A DNA stretch of 64,000 nucleotides, from NCBI GenBank assembly GCA_947176235.1, contig CAMWPM010000001.1:1-64000 (forward strand), read 5' to 3'. Of this stretch, positions 45,806-54,614 are shown in pieces. Origin of the DNA: an uncultured Bacteroidales bacterium. Its GTDB lineage: Bacteria > Bacteroidota > Bacteroidia > Bacteroidales > Muribaculaceae. Position 1 is the stretch's first letter, and every line of letters begins with the position of its first letter. The notes below the pieces were generated by a model. That model made no database searches. It saw only the letters and a program-made list of their open reading frames with translations, and was not told where the DNA came from. The translations under genes were made by a program, and so were the position numbers.

Positions 45806-45852
45806 GTCGGTTCGGCAATAAATATCGCCGGATCGACTTTAACTTTTTTAAT
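45806..45852 (+). terminator. Terminator of the HTH gene
   Basis: GTCGGTTCGGC (45806-45816) pairs with GCCGGATCGAC (45827-45837), 11 pairs including two G-U, with a 10-nt loop, followed by TTTAACTTTTTTA. Confidence 0.75.
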
Positions 45853-45859
45853 GCTTTTC

Positions 45860-45890
45860 TTGTCATTACGTAGTCAAATGGCTACTTTTG
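45860..45890 (+). promoter_or_regulatory. pyrK promoter (TTG-N20-TACTTTTG)
   Basis: TTG (45860-45862), 20 bases, TACTTTTG (45883-45890). It lies after the HTH terminator and about 65 bases before the pyrK start. Confidence 0.6.
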
Positions 45891-45955
45891 TAATGTAAAA
45901 CAGTATGCAGAAAGAATCCTCTCCTTTTGTCGGCATACAGTATATTTTTCGCTAA

Positions 45956-46750
45956 ATGATGAAAAAAGTAATTATGAACATGCGTGTGGTCGAGAATCGA
46001 CACATTCACGCGCTCTATTCTCTACTACGGCTTACACCTGCCGACGGCTCAAAGCTGCCTGAAATGCTGCCGGGGCAATTTGTACAAGTAGAGATTCCTG
46101 ACTCATCCTCGACGTTCCTGCGTCGACCTATTTCCATCAACTTTGTCGACACGACCGACAACACCCTTTGGCTCCTTATCCGTAATGCTGGGAAAGGTAC
46201 GGCACGTCTGATTGAATCGCCGGAAGGATTGATCATTAACCTAATTCTTCCGCTTGGCAATAGTTTCTCAATGCCTGAGCAAGGTCAGACCGGACGTCTT
46301 CTTCTCATTGGAGGGGGTGTGGGGGTAGCTCCTATGCTTCAGTTGGGTAAAGTCCTTAAGCTGGCAGGATTCTCGCCCGAATTTCTTCTTGGCGCCAGAA
46401 GTAAGACGGATCTTCTTGAAGTAGATATGTTCGAGGAGACAGGAGTCGTTCATATCTCGACCGATGATGGATCTTTTGGAGAAAAAGGCTTGGTCACACA
46501 GCACTCAGCATTGGCGGATTCATCCGGGATAATATCTAAAATATATTGCTGTGGACCGGCTCCCATGATGAAGGCAGTGGCTTCAATAGCACGTAAGCGC
46601 TCCATTGATTGCGAAGTATCGCTTGAGAATATGATGGCGTGCGGACTTGGAGCATGCCTCTGTTGCGTCGAGAATACCGTAAAGGGCAATGTGTGTGTCT
46701 GCACGGAAGGTCCCGTATTTAATATCAATCAACTGACATGGCACGACTAA
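45956..46750 (+). CDS. pyrK: Dihydroorotate dehydrogenase electron transfer subunit
   Basis: A 264-aa iron-sulfur flavoprotein that passes electrons from PyrD to NAD. The FAD-binding motif is [12 protein letters not shown], and the NAD-binding region is [14 protein letters not shown]. The 2Fe-2S ligands are in [15 protein letters not shown] plus the later Cys of GNVCVC. It overlaps pyrD by 13 bases, which fits a stable PyrK-PyrD complex. An ATG at 45956 is used; the next Met codons (for example residue 8) are alternatives. Confidence 0.94.
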   Translation: MMKKVIMNMRVVENRHIHALYSLLRLTPADGSKLPEMLPGQFVQVEIPDSSSTFLRRPISINFVDTTDNTLWLLIRNAGKGTARLIESPEGLIINLILPLGNSFSMPEQGQTGRLLLIGGGVGVAPMLQLGKVLKLAGFSPEFLLGARSKTDLLEVDMFEETGVVHISTDDGSFGEKGLVTQHSALADSSGIISKIYCCGPAPMMKAVASIARKRSIDCEVSLENMMACGLGACLCCVENTVKGNVCVCTEGPVFNINQLTWHD

Positions 46751-47646
46751 GCGTAAATATCGGAAATTTGAGCCTGAAAAATCCCGTGCTCACGGCATCA
46801 GGCACTTTCGGTTACGGTGAGGAATTTTCCGACTTCATCGATCTTAACCGGCTCGGCGGATTCATTGTTAAGGGGACAACCCTCAATCATCGTGAAGGCA
46901 ATCCTTATCCTCGCATGGCTGAGACTCCATCCGGAATGCTTAATGCGGTAGGATTACAGAATAAAGGCGTTGATTACTTCATTGAGAATATCTACCCTCG
47001 TCTGGCGGCTGCCTACGACAGTGAGATTATTGTAAACGTCTCCGGTGCGTCTGTTGAGGACTATGTGGAAGTGGCACGCAGGCTTTCCGATCTTGACCGT
47101 ATTAATGCCATTGAAGTAAATATATCATGTCCCAACGTGAAGCAGGGAGGGATGGCGTTTGGCACGACCACTGAAGGTGCATCCCAGGTCACACGCGCCG
47201 TCCGTGAAGCGTTTGGAAAGACACTTATCGTCAAGCTCTCCCCTAATGTCACCAGCATTGTCGATATAGCTAAAGCGGTGGAAGCGGAAGGTGCCGACTC
47301 CGTTTCGCTTATTAATACGATGCTCGGCATGGCAATTGATGTAGAGCGTCAACGCCCGATGCTTTCTACAATCACCGGCGGTCTCTCCGGACCTGCCGTT
47401 CGTCCGGTAGCCGTTCGTATGGTTTGGCAGGTAGCTCATGCTGTCAGCATCCCTGTAATCGGTCTGGGTGGCATTATGAACGGCAGAGATGCCCTTGAAT
47501 TCATCCTGGCAGGAGCCACCGCCGTGCAGGTGGGCACCGCCAACTTCATTAATCCCTGCGCTACAGTAGAGATCGTGGAGTACATCGACGATTATTGTCA
47601 GCGCCATGGTGTCGACGACATTCACCAGCTTATCGGATTGATATAA
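46738..47646 (+). CDS. pyrD: Dihydroorotate dehydrogenase, class 1B catalytic subunit
   Basis: A 302-aa FMN enzyme that oxidises dihydroorotate to orotate in pyrimidine synthesis. Class 1 features are [20 protein letters not shown] with the FMN Lys, [13 protein letters not shown], and the catalytic Cys in [41 protein letters not shown] binds the FMN phosphate. With PyrK beside it this is the NAD-dependent 1B form. Its 3' end overlaps the converging gene by 17 bases. Confidence 0.96.
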   Translation: MARLSVNIGNLSLKNPVLTASGTFGYGEEFSDFIDLNRLGGFIVKGTTLNHREGNPYPRMAETPSGMLNAVGLQNKGVDYFIENIYPRLAAAYDSEIIVNVSGASVEDYVEVARRLSDLDRINAIEVNISCPNVKQGGMAFGTTTEGASQVTRAVREAFGKTLIVKLSPNVTSIVDIAKAVEAEGADSVSLINTMLGMAIDVERQRPMLSTITGGLSGPAVRPVAVRMVWQVAHAVSIPVIGLGGIMNGRDALEFILAGATAVQVGTANFINPCATVEIVEYIDDYCQRHGVDDIHQLIGLI

Positions 47647-48013
47647 AAGCACAATCTTCCGAATTGCATCCTTCGGGAGCATAGAGTGATGACGCCCGCA
47701 GATATGCATCAAGTAGTGATGCCGTCTGCGGGCTCGTCAATTTCGAACCTCTATTGGCAATCATGAGTAAATCGTCAATAAGGAAATCTGTCAGTTCTCC
47801 TCTCTTTAAGAGGATTCCGATACCATCCATCCATGCTGTAGAGTGCTTTTCTCCACAAAAATCCTCTATACTTATTTCCCCCGTCTCATTCAATCCTACG
47901 ATACTGAGGCCCCTCACACCATTCATGGAGAGAACTCGATGCATTAAGTAATATTCACCTGCTACAAGAGTCAACTGACGCACTATCAGTTGACTCCCAT
48001 CATTCCCTATCAT
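47630..48013 (-). CDS. Hypothetical protein downstream of DUF4296 gene
   Basis: A 127-aa protein that I do not recognise. It starts [29 protein letters not shown], has mixed alpha/beta composition, two Cys near the end (GCNSEDCAF), and no signal peptide or membrane segment. Its start overlaps the stop of the DUF4296 gene, so it is translated from the same operon; this supports it being real. Its 3' end runs 17 bases into the converging pyrD gene. Confidence 0.65.
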   Translation of the reverse strand: MIGNDGSQLIVRQLTLVAGEYYLMHRVLSMNGVRGLSIVGLNETGEISIEDFCGEKHSTAWMDGIGILLKRGELTDFLIDDLLMIANRGSKLTSPQTASLLDAYLRASSLYAPEGCNSEDCAFISIR

Positions 48014-48873
48014 TATTTCGTTATCGTTGAATCCGAAGCCCCCTCTTCTGCGGTTTCTTGCTTCGATTTAATCGGAGTCAGCTTCTTTTGTGATGATCTT
48101 CTACCATAATTGTAGCGATTGACTCTCGTTCTCACCAAAGCTACACTGTCAAGAAATACCCGTTCCTTTTCTGTCGGTTCAAAAGTGAGCATCCCAAATA
48201 CAGAGGTTGCCGTTTTAGTCGAATCGAGCACAAGTTCAAGTCTGTTCCAGCCGTCCTCACTTATGTTTCTGTCAATCCATTCAATACTTCCGTCATCATA
48301 TTTTACCGCCATTTGCGAGCTTATCAACGAACGGTTATTGCTGACCTTCATCGCCCATGAATACACATCGCCATGCTCCCAGTTCTCGTCTGGCGTCAGG
48401 GCAAAAGTAATCAGACGTGATGGTGACATTCTTGTAATTTCGTACGTTTTCGACCATTGCCATGCATCAGCCGAATCTCCCGACACCGCCATCTGACTGT
48501 CGGCGTTGGCGAGCGCCGACGTACGGTCCATCTCTTCCTCAAGGATTTCGATGACACGGGTGTACACTTCCATATACTCTTTAATGTGATGCCCGTACCA
48601 CACAAAAGAAGTGTCTACCTGTTCAGCCGTGACTCCATGCTTTGCATAGATCGACTGCTTCAGCACACTCTTCATCGAGTCAGTTCTGAAGCCCGAACGA
48701 TGGGTTTCCACCACCCCCTCGCCCTTATGAATGTCAGCAAGAAGTTGAGCCATTTCTTCCTGTGGAATCACATCATTTGGAGTCTTTCGGCACGACGAGA
48801 CACCTGGGAGCAGTGCCAGGACCAGCACAGCTCCCACTGCCATATTTCTTAATGATAGAGATTCCTTGTCCAT
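48013..48873 (-). CDS. DUF4296 lipoprotein
   Basis: A 286-aa predicted lipoprotein: MAVGAVLVLALLPGVSSC ends in a lipobox. The DUF4296 domain follows (VIPQEEMAQLLADIHKGEGVVE through the SFVWYGHHIKEYMEVYTRVIEILEEE helix). The C-terminal half is a beta-rich region (VSNNRSLISSQMAVKYDDGSIEW), and the tail is basic and disordered. Function is unknown. It starts two bases after lspA, the peptidase that would process its signal peptide. Confidence 0.88.
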   Translation of the reverse strand: MDKESLSLRNMAVGAVLVLALLPGVSSCRKTPNDVIPQEEMAQLLADIHKGEGVVETHRSGFRTDSMKSVLKQSIYAKHGVTAEQVDTSFVWYGHHIKEYMEVYTRVIEILEEEMDRTSALANADSQMAVSGDSADAWQWSKTYEITRMSPSRLITFALTPDENWEHGDVYSWAMKVSNNRSLISSQMAVKYDDGSIEWIDRNISEDGWNRLELVLDSTKTATSVFGMLTFEPTEKERVFLDSVALVRTRVNRYNYGRRSSQKKLTPIKSKQETAEEGASDSTITK

Positions 48874-48875
48874 CT

Positions 48876-49508
48876 TTATTTTTCGATTTCAGCAGCTTCT
48901 GTTGACTTAATCGGGGGAAACTTTGAAAAGAATATGATTAATGTCAGTATGCCCACTGTTATGGCAGCGTCTGCGATATTAAAGACAGGCTGGAAAAAGA
49001 GGAAATGTTCACCACCGACTATCGGCATCCAGTCAGGCCAGTTGAAGCTGAATAGCGGGAAATAAAGCATATCCACAACAAGTCCATGCAGCAACGTGCC
49101 GTACCCTCCGGCGGCAGGCAGAAATTCGGCTACTTGAGGAGGGAGAGGATTATTGAACAGCACCCCGTACAACACACAATCAATAATATTTCCTGCCGCT
49201 CCTGCAAGTATCAGCGCCAGGCAGACTATGAACCCACGTTTCACGTCTTCCCTGTCCTTAATCTTTACGATGTACCAGCCTAATGCCGCTACAGCTATTA
49301 TCCGGAACAGAGTCAGAAGAAGCTTGCTTCCGATCTCCATCCCGAATGCCATTCCGTTGTTCTCGATAAAATAGAGATGAAACCATGATGCGATGCGCAG
49401 ATCCTCTCCAAGAAAGAAGTGAGTCTTCACCCATATCTTCATGGCCTGATCGGCTACTATCACAAAAAGGATTATGATAGCTGCGAGTCTTCCCTTAGTT
49501 ATCTTCAT
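48876..49508 (-). CDS. lspA: Lipoprotein signal peptidase
   Basis: A 210-aa inner-membrane aspartyl protease that cuts prolipoproteins before the lipid-modified Cys. Four helices are visible. The catalytic Asp residues are in GNIIDCVLYG and FNIADAAITVG, and ENNGMAFG is the family block of the first loop. It is longer than the E. coli form (164 aa) because of an extended periplasmic loop, normal for Bacteroidales. It overlaps the TraR/DksA gene by one base. Confidence 0.95.
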   Translation of the reverse strand: MKITKGRLAAIIILFVIVADQAMKIWVKTHFFLGEDLRIASWFHLYFIENNGMAFGMEIGSKLLLTLFRIIAVAALGWYIVKIKDREDVKRGFIVCLALILAGAAGNIIDCVLYGVLFNNPLPPQVAEFLPAAGGYGTLLHGLVVDMLYFPLFSFNWPDWMPIVGGEHFLFFQPVFNIADAAITVGILTLIIFFSKFPPIKSTEAAEIEK

Positions 49509-49882
49509 CAGCGACCGAGTTTTTGTTCAATGCCGAGCGTGGCATGAGGCACTGCACGCAGTCGCTCCTTAGGAATTAGTTTACCTGTTATGCGGTCAAC
49601 TCCGTAGGTCTTGTTCTCGATTCTTACGAGGGCTGCCCGCAGGCTGTTGATAAACTTTGCCTGACGTTGAGCCAGACGTCCGGCCTCTTCCTTGCCAAGA
49701 GTGCTCGCACCCTCTTCAAGCGCTTTGAACGTCGGAGAAGTGTCTGCGATGTCATTGCCCGAAGTATTCATTATGTTACTCCTAAGCATTTCATAGTCCT
49801 CCTGAGCCTTGGCAAGTTTTTCAAGAATCAATTCCTTGAATTCCTGAAGTTCCTCGTCGCTGTATCTTGCTCTTTCTGTCAT
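49508..49882 (-). CDS. TraR/DksA-like protein without zinc cysteines
   Basis: A 124-aa protein with the DksA-like layout: an N-terminal coiled coil (YSDEELQEFKELILEKLAKAQEDYEML), then the globular part YGVDRITGKLIPKERLRAVPHATL, which matches the DksA/TraR C-terminal block. It has no Cys at all, so the zinc finger of DksA is gone; the family in Bacteroidetes often keeps only part of it. DksA proteins act on RNA polymerase with ppGpp. The gene sits between ileS and lspA with spacings of 10 and -1 bases. Confidence 0.88.
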   Translation of the reverse strand: MTERARYSDEELQEFKELILEKLAKAQEDYEMLRSNIMNTSGNDIADTSPTFKALEEGASTLGKEEAGRLAQRQAKFINSLRAALVRIENKTYGVDRITGKLIPKERLRAVPHATLGIEQKLGR

Positions 49883-49892
49883 TTCCTGAATG

Positions 49893-52800
49893 TTATTTTA
49901 CAGGTTCGATTTTTACGTTGACAATATTGCCGTCGATCTCAAGCTTCTCGTCTTCTGCCGGATTGATAACATCCCCGCACTTCACTTCCGTGGCAAGTAC
50001 CTGACGTGCGATATAATCGGCGTAATTTCTGATAGCTTCTTTAGTCAGATCGGATTCTTCAACAGTCAGCGTTATGCGGTCCGTGATGTCATAGTCACGT
50101 CCTTTGCGGATGTTCTGGACACGGTTCACGATCTCTCGGGCAAGTCCTTCCTGCTTAAGTCCTTCTGTAAGCGTTACATCAAGAGCGACGGTAAGATTTC
50201 CATCTACGGCGACAAGCCAGCCGGGAATATCCTCGGAAATTATCTCTACATCCTCCGCACTGATCTCGGCAGGTTCGCCATTGACTGTAAGGATGATCTT
50301 GCGGTCACGTTCAAGTTTTGCGATTTCAGCCTGTTCCATCTCACTTATAGCTTTTGCCACAAGTTTCATGTTCTTTCCGTGCTTCGGACCAAGCTTCTTG
50401 AAATCGGGCTTAACGCGTTTCACAAGCACACCTTCTTCATTAGCCACCGCCTTGATTTCCTTGACATTCACTTCTCCAGCCACAAGATCTTTTATCGCAT
50501 CAAGATCCGAAGCCTGCTCGTCGTCAAGCACAGGAACCATAAGCGTCTGTAGCGGTTGACGTACTTTGAGATTGACCTTTCTGCGGAGTGCGAGTACCAT
50601 TGACGTAAGAGTCTGAGCCATTCGCATTCTCTCTTCAAGCTTAGTGTCAATCACGCTTTCATCCACTGTGGGGAAAAGCGACAGATGCACCGATTCACTC
50701 TCACCGGTCAGATCAGCATACATCTTGTCGGCTACAAACGGTGAAATCGGAGCAATAAGTTTAACGACAGTCACAAGGCACTCGTAGAGTGTCTGATAGG
50801 CCGCAAGCTTGTCCTCATTCATCTCCCCGCCCCAGAAGCGTTTGCGGTTAAGGCGGACATACCAGTTCGAAAGATTGTCATTCACGAAATCGTTGATGGC
50901 TCTGGCGGCCTTTGTAGGCTCGTAATCCTCCAGTGCCTCGTCCACATCTTTTACAAGTGAATTGAGCACCGACAGAATCCACCGGTCTATTTCCGGTCGA
51001 TGTTCCACAGGTATCCTGGGGGCGTTACGGTCAAACTCATCTACGTTTGCATAGAGGGCAAAGAATGAGTAAGTATTGTAGAGCGTCGCAAACAATTTCC
51101 GTGCTGATTCCTGCACACCTGCAGGATCAAATTTCAGATTATCCCACGGAGATGAATTAGCGATCATATACCAGCGCAGAGGATCCGAACCGAATTTTTC
51201 AATTGTTTCGAACGGATTGACAGCATTCCCGAGACGCTTTGACATCTTGTTTCCATCCTTATCCAGCACAAGACCATTTGAAATCACCGCCTTGTAGGCA
51301 TTCTTATCGAATACCATGCCAGCTATGGCATGAAGTGTGAAAAACCATCCACGTGTCTGATCCACACCCTCGGCGATAAAGTCTGCAGGATAGAGTTCGC
51401 CTGAATCCAGACCTTCCTTGTTTTCAAACGGATAATGGATCTGTGCATACGGCATCGAACCGGAGTCAAACCATACGTCGATAAGATCAAGCTCACGATG
51501 CATTTCCTTTCCGCTATCCGACACAAGAACAATATCATCCACGTATGGACGATGCAGATCAATCTTTTCATAATTTTCCTTACTGTAATCGCCAGGCACA
51601 AACCCACGGTCCTTGTAAGGGTTGGATTTCATCATTCCGGCCTCAACAGCCCTCTCTATTTCATTGTAGAGCGTTTCCACACTGTCGATGCACTTTTCCT
51701 CCTGACCGTCTTCTGTCCGCCAGATCGGGAGCGGAGTTCCCCAGTAACGGCTGCGGGAGAGATTCCAGTCCTGTAGATTCTCAAGCCATTTTCCGAAGCG
51801 ACCCGAACCCGTCGACTGCGGCTTCCATTTGATCTGCTCGTTCAGCTCCATCAGGCGCTCCCTTACTGCGGTCGTCTTTATGAACCAGCTGTCAAGCGGG
51901 TAATAAAGCACGGGCTTGTCAGTGCGCCAGCAATGGGGATAGCTGTGGACATGTTTTTCGATCTTGAACACCTTGTCATTCTGCTTCAAATACATGCAGA
52001 TTTTTACGTCAAGTGTTTCATCGTCAGGTCCTTTGGATGAGTCATACGCATTTTTTACGTATTTTCCCTCCCACACCTTATAAGCCTCTACATCTACCAT
52101 CTTCTCCACAAATTGCGGATCAAGATCTTCGATGAGGTAGAATCGACCTGTCATATCCACCATCGGGCGGATATTTCCGTCACGGTCTATCAGATGCAAC
52201 GGCGGGACGCCATTTGCTTTCGACACCTTGTTATCGTCGGCACCGAACGTACCGGCAATGTGTACGATACCCGTACCATCCTCCGTGGTCACGAAATCAC
52301 CTGAAATTACTCTGAACGCACCTTCTCCGGGATTCACCCACGGCAACAATTGCTCATATTTCATCCCGACCAGATCTGTGCCCTGCATCGAGTCGACCAC
52401 TTCGTAAGGAATAAGCTTGTCTCCCTTGCTGTAGTCGTTAAGCTTAAGATCAGCAGCTTTGGGGTTAAACAGATGGTTCATCAATGCGTCAGCCACCACA
52501 ACGGTGATTTTGTTGCCTGAATAAGGATTATAAGTCCTTACCACATTATACTTGATCGTCGGACCAACGCAGAGTGCAGTATTCGATGGTAAAGTCCAGG
52601 GAGTTGTGGTCCATGCAAGGAAGCACGGCTTACCCCATCCCTTCATGGATTCTTTGGGATCTTTTATTGTAAACTCGGCAATACATGTCGTGTCTTTAAC
52701 ATCACGGTAGCATCCTGGTTGATTAAGCTCATGGGTGCTCAGTCCCGTTCCGGCAGCAGGAGAATATGGCTGAATAGTGTAGCCTTTATATAGGTAGCCT

Positions 52801-53312
52801 TTCTTATACAACTGGCTGAGTAGCCACCACACCGATTCGATGTAGCGGTTATCATAGGTGATATAAGGATCGTTCATATCCACCCAATAACCCATTGAGT
52901 TTGTTAGGGTCTCCCATTCACGGGTATACTTCATTACTTCGCGACGGCAGGCGGCATTGTAGTCGTCTACCGATATCTTCTTTCCGATATCTTCTTTTGT
53001 GATTCCGAGAGCTTTTTCCACACCCAGTTCCACTGGTAGCCCATGGGTATCCCATCCTGCTTTGCGCTTAACGTGGAATCCTTTCATCGTCTTGTAGCGG
53101 CAGAACAGATCCTTTATAGTTCTTGCCATCACATGATGAATTCCGGGCATACCGTTGGCTGATGGTGGTCCCTCATAAAATACGAAAGACGGACAACCCT
53201 GACGCACTTTCATGCTCTGTTCAAAAAGTTTCTCCTTGTTCCAGCGTTCCAGCACCTCTTTATTGATGTCGGAAAGATTGAAGGAGTTATATTCCGGAAA
53301 GTTCTTTTTCAT
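49893..53312 (-). CDS. ileS: Isoleucyl-tRNA synthetase
   Basis: A 1139-aa class I synthetase. The HIGH-type motif is GIHH at 57-60 within ANGMPGIHHVMARTI, and KMSKR is at 689-693. The CP1 editing region holds TTTPWTLPSNTALCVG. The length and the C-terminal region without a zinc finger fit the longer, eukaryote-like class of IleS that is usual in Bacteroidales; that class is often less sensitive to mupirocin, which I infer and have not shown. It heads the ileS-traR/dksA-lspA-DUF4296 group; whether the ddl transcript runs through the 67-base gap upstream is open. Confidence 0.97.
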   Translation of the reverse strand: MKKNFPEYNSFNLSDINKEVLERWNKEKLFEQSMKVRQGCPSFVFYEGPPSANGMPGIHHVMARTIKDLFCRYKTMKGFHVKRKAGWDTHGLPVELGVEKALGITKEDIGKKISVDDYNAACRREVMKYTREWETLTNSMGYWVDMNDPYITYDNRYIESVWWLLSQLYKKGYLYKGYTIQPYSPAAGTGLSTHELNQPGCYRDVKDTTCIAEFTIKDPKESMKGWGKPCFLAWTTTPWTLPSNTALCVGPTIKYNVVRTYNPYSGNKITVVVADALMNHLFNPKAADLKLNDYSKGDKLIPYEVVDSMQGTDLVGMKYEQLLPWVNPGEGAFRVISGDFVTTEDGTGIVHIAGTFGADDNKVSKANGVPPLHLIDRDGNIRPMVDMTGRFYLIEDLDPQFVEKMVDVEAYKVWEGKYVKNAYDSSKGPDDETLDVKICMYLKQNDKVFKIEKHVHSYPHCWRTDKPVLYYPLDSWFIKTTAVRERLMELNEQIKWKPQSTGSGRFGKWLENLQDWNLSRSRYWGTPLPIWRTEDGQEEKCIDSVETLYNEIERAVEAGMMKSNPYKDRGFVPGDYSKENYEKIDLHRPYVDDIVLVSDSGKEMHRELDLIDVWFDSGSMPYAQIHYPFENKEGLDSGELYPADFIAEGVDQTRGWFFTLHAIAGMVFDKNAYKAVISNGLVLDKDGNKMSKRLGNAVNPFETIEKFGSDPLRWYMIANSSPWDNLKFDPAGVQESARKLFATLYNTYSFFALYANVDEFDRNAPRIPVEHRPEIDRWILSVLNSLVKDVDEALEDYEPTKAARAINDFVNDNLSNWYVRLNRKRFWGGEMNEDKLAAYQTLYECLVTVVKLIAPISPFVADKMYADLTGESESVHLSLFPTVDESVIDTKLEERMRMAQTLTSMVLALRRKVNLKVRQPLQTLMVPVLDDEQASDLDAIKDLVAGEVNVKEIKAVANEEGVLVKRVKPDFKKLGPKHGKNMKLVAKAISEMEQAEIAKLERDRKIILTVNGEPAEISAEDVEIISEDIPGWLVAVDGNLTVALDVTLTEGLKQEGLAREIVNRVQNIRKGRDYDITDRITLTVEESDLTKEAIRNYADYIARQVLATEVKCGDVINPAEDEKLEIDGNIVNVKIEPVK

Positions 53313-53379
53313 TGTATTGTGATATATGAATTTCTGATCTGATTTCGTGATTTGTGAAGCGGATGATTCTGTGCGACCC

Positions 53380-54573
53380 TTAAGCCTTGCTGCCCTTCAG
53401 TCCGCCTTTTGTTCCTCCACCGAGTGAGAAAATGTTCTGATCGTAGCTAACGGTCTTCATCGCACTTTCACGCTTACGCTTTAGCGCGAGAGCCACGAGC
53501 TGATCCATAAGTTTCCCGAACGGCAGGCCCGTGGCTTCCCACAGGTAAAATGAGAGAGATCCGGGAATCGTGTTGATTTCGTTGACATAAATATCTCGTG
53601 TATCCGCATCGACAATTACGTCTACGCGGCTTACGCCATGACATGAAAGCACTCTGAAAGTCTCGCACGCCAGATGCTGAATTTTCTCGGTTTCTTCTTT
53701 CGGTAATTCTGCAGGAATTCTCTTTTGTGAGGCCTGCATACCTTTGGCACCTTTTGTACCACCCATGTATTTGTCCTGATATGACAGGATTTCGCCACTC
53801 TTTATCGGCTCTTCAAGGACAGAAGGCTTGCAGTCATCACAGTCGCCAAGCACGGAGCAATTGATCTCCTGAAGATTTTCCACCATGTCTTCTACGATAA
53901 TACGGGTGGAATATCTTTCGGCATCCTCCACGCACTCAATGAGGCTGTTACGGTCTGTCGCACGACCGATTCCAACGCTCGAGCCAAGATTCGCAGGCTT
54001 GACTATAACCGGGTAACCGAGTTTCTCCTCTATTTTTGCGATCAGCGAATCTCTCTTGTCAAACCATTGTTTATCCGTGAACCACACGTACTTCACCACA
54101 GGAATATCATTTGCTTCGAGGATTTGTTTCATCGTAATTTTGTCCATGCCGTTTGCCGATGAAAGAGTATTACAGCCTGCAAAGGGGATTCCTATGCTTT
54201 CCAGCACACCTTCGAACACTCCATCCTCACCATTGCTACCGTGAAGCACCGGAATGACTACATCCAGACGAGGCAATTGCAATTTCTTGGCGAACAGACC
54301 TTTTGGAGGATTAGCGGCATAAAGCTGATAATCGCCATATACGGGACGCATATAGACCTCCGTGCATTGTGACAACAGTTTCTTTATGTCACGGTAATTT
54401 GCCACATCAAAGAGAGCTTCGCCTGTCCACCAGCGCCCCTCTTTACTGATATATATTGGGGTAACGTCAAATCGGTCACGATTAATGGCATGCATAGCCT
54501 GTGAAGCTGAGATCACTGAGATTTCATGCTCGGTCGATCGACCTCCGAAAAATACTCCTATATTGGTCTTCAT
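53380..54573 (-). CDS. ddl: D-alanine--D-alanine ligase family protein
   Basis: An ATP-grasp ligase that makes the D-Ala-D-Ala dipeptide for peptidoglycan. It opens with VFFGGRSTEHEISVISA. PVLHGSNGEDGVFEGVLESIGIPFAGC is the first family block, VIVKPANLGSSVGIGRA binds ATP, and YVNEINTIPGSLSFYLW is the metal and substrate region. At 397 aa it is longer than E. coli DdlB (306). The NTIPGSL form of the last motif is commoner in clostridial-type enzymes. The last 35 residues are a Gly/Lys-rich tail. The partner MurF-type ligase lies 41 bases upstream, so both D-Ala-D-Ala steps are in one transcript. Confidence 0.92.
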   Translation of the reverse strand: MKTNIGVFFGGRSTEHEISVISASQAMHAINRDRFDVTPIYISKEGRWWTGEALFDVANYRDIKKLLSQCTEVYMRPVYGDYQLYAANPPKGLFAKKLQLPRLDVVIPVLHGSNGEDGVFEGVLESIGIPFAGCNTLSSANGMDKITMKQILEANDIPVVKYVWFTDKQWFDKRDSLIAKIEEKLGYPVIVKPANLGSSVGIGRATDRNSLIECVEDAERYSTRIIVEDMVENLQEINCSVLGDCDDCKPSVLEEPIKSGEILSYQDKYMGGTKGAKGMQASQKRIPAELPKEETEKIQHLACETFRVLSCHGVSRVDVIVDADTRDIYVNEINTIPGSLSFYLWEATGLPFGKLMDQLVALALKRKRESAMKTVSYDQNIFSLGGGTKGGLKGSKA

Positions 54574-54614
54574 CTTGGTTAAATGTGATATTGAATTGTT
54601 ATTTCTGGTTTGCT

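Noticed and set aside
49893..50552. 220-codon frame opposite ileS
   Set aside because: It is antisense to the well-supported ileS 3' end, and Phe/Ser/Ile richness reflects codon bias of the real gene.
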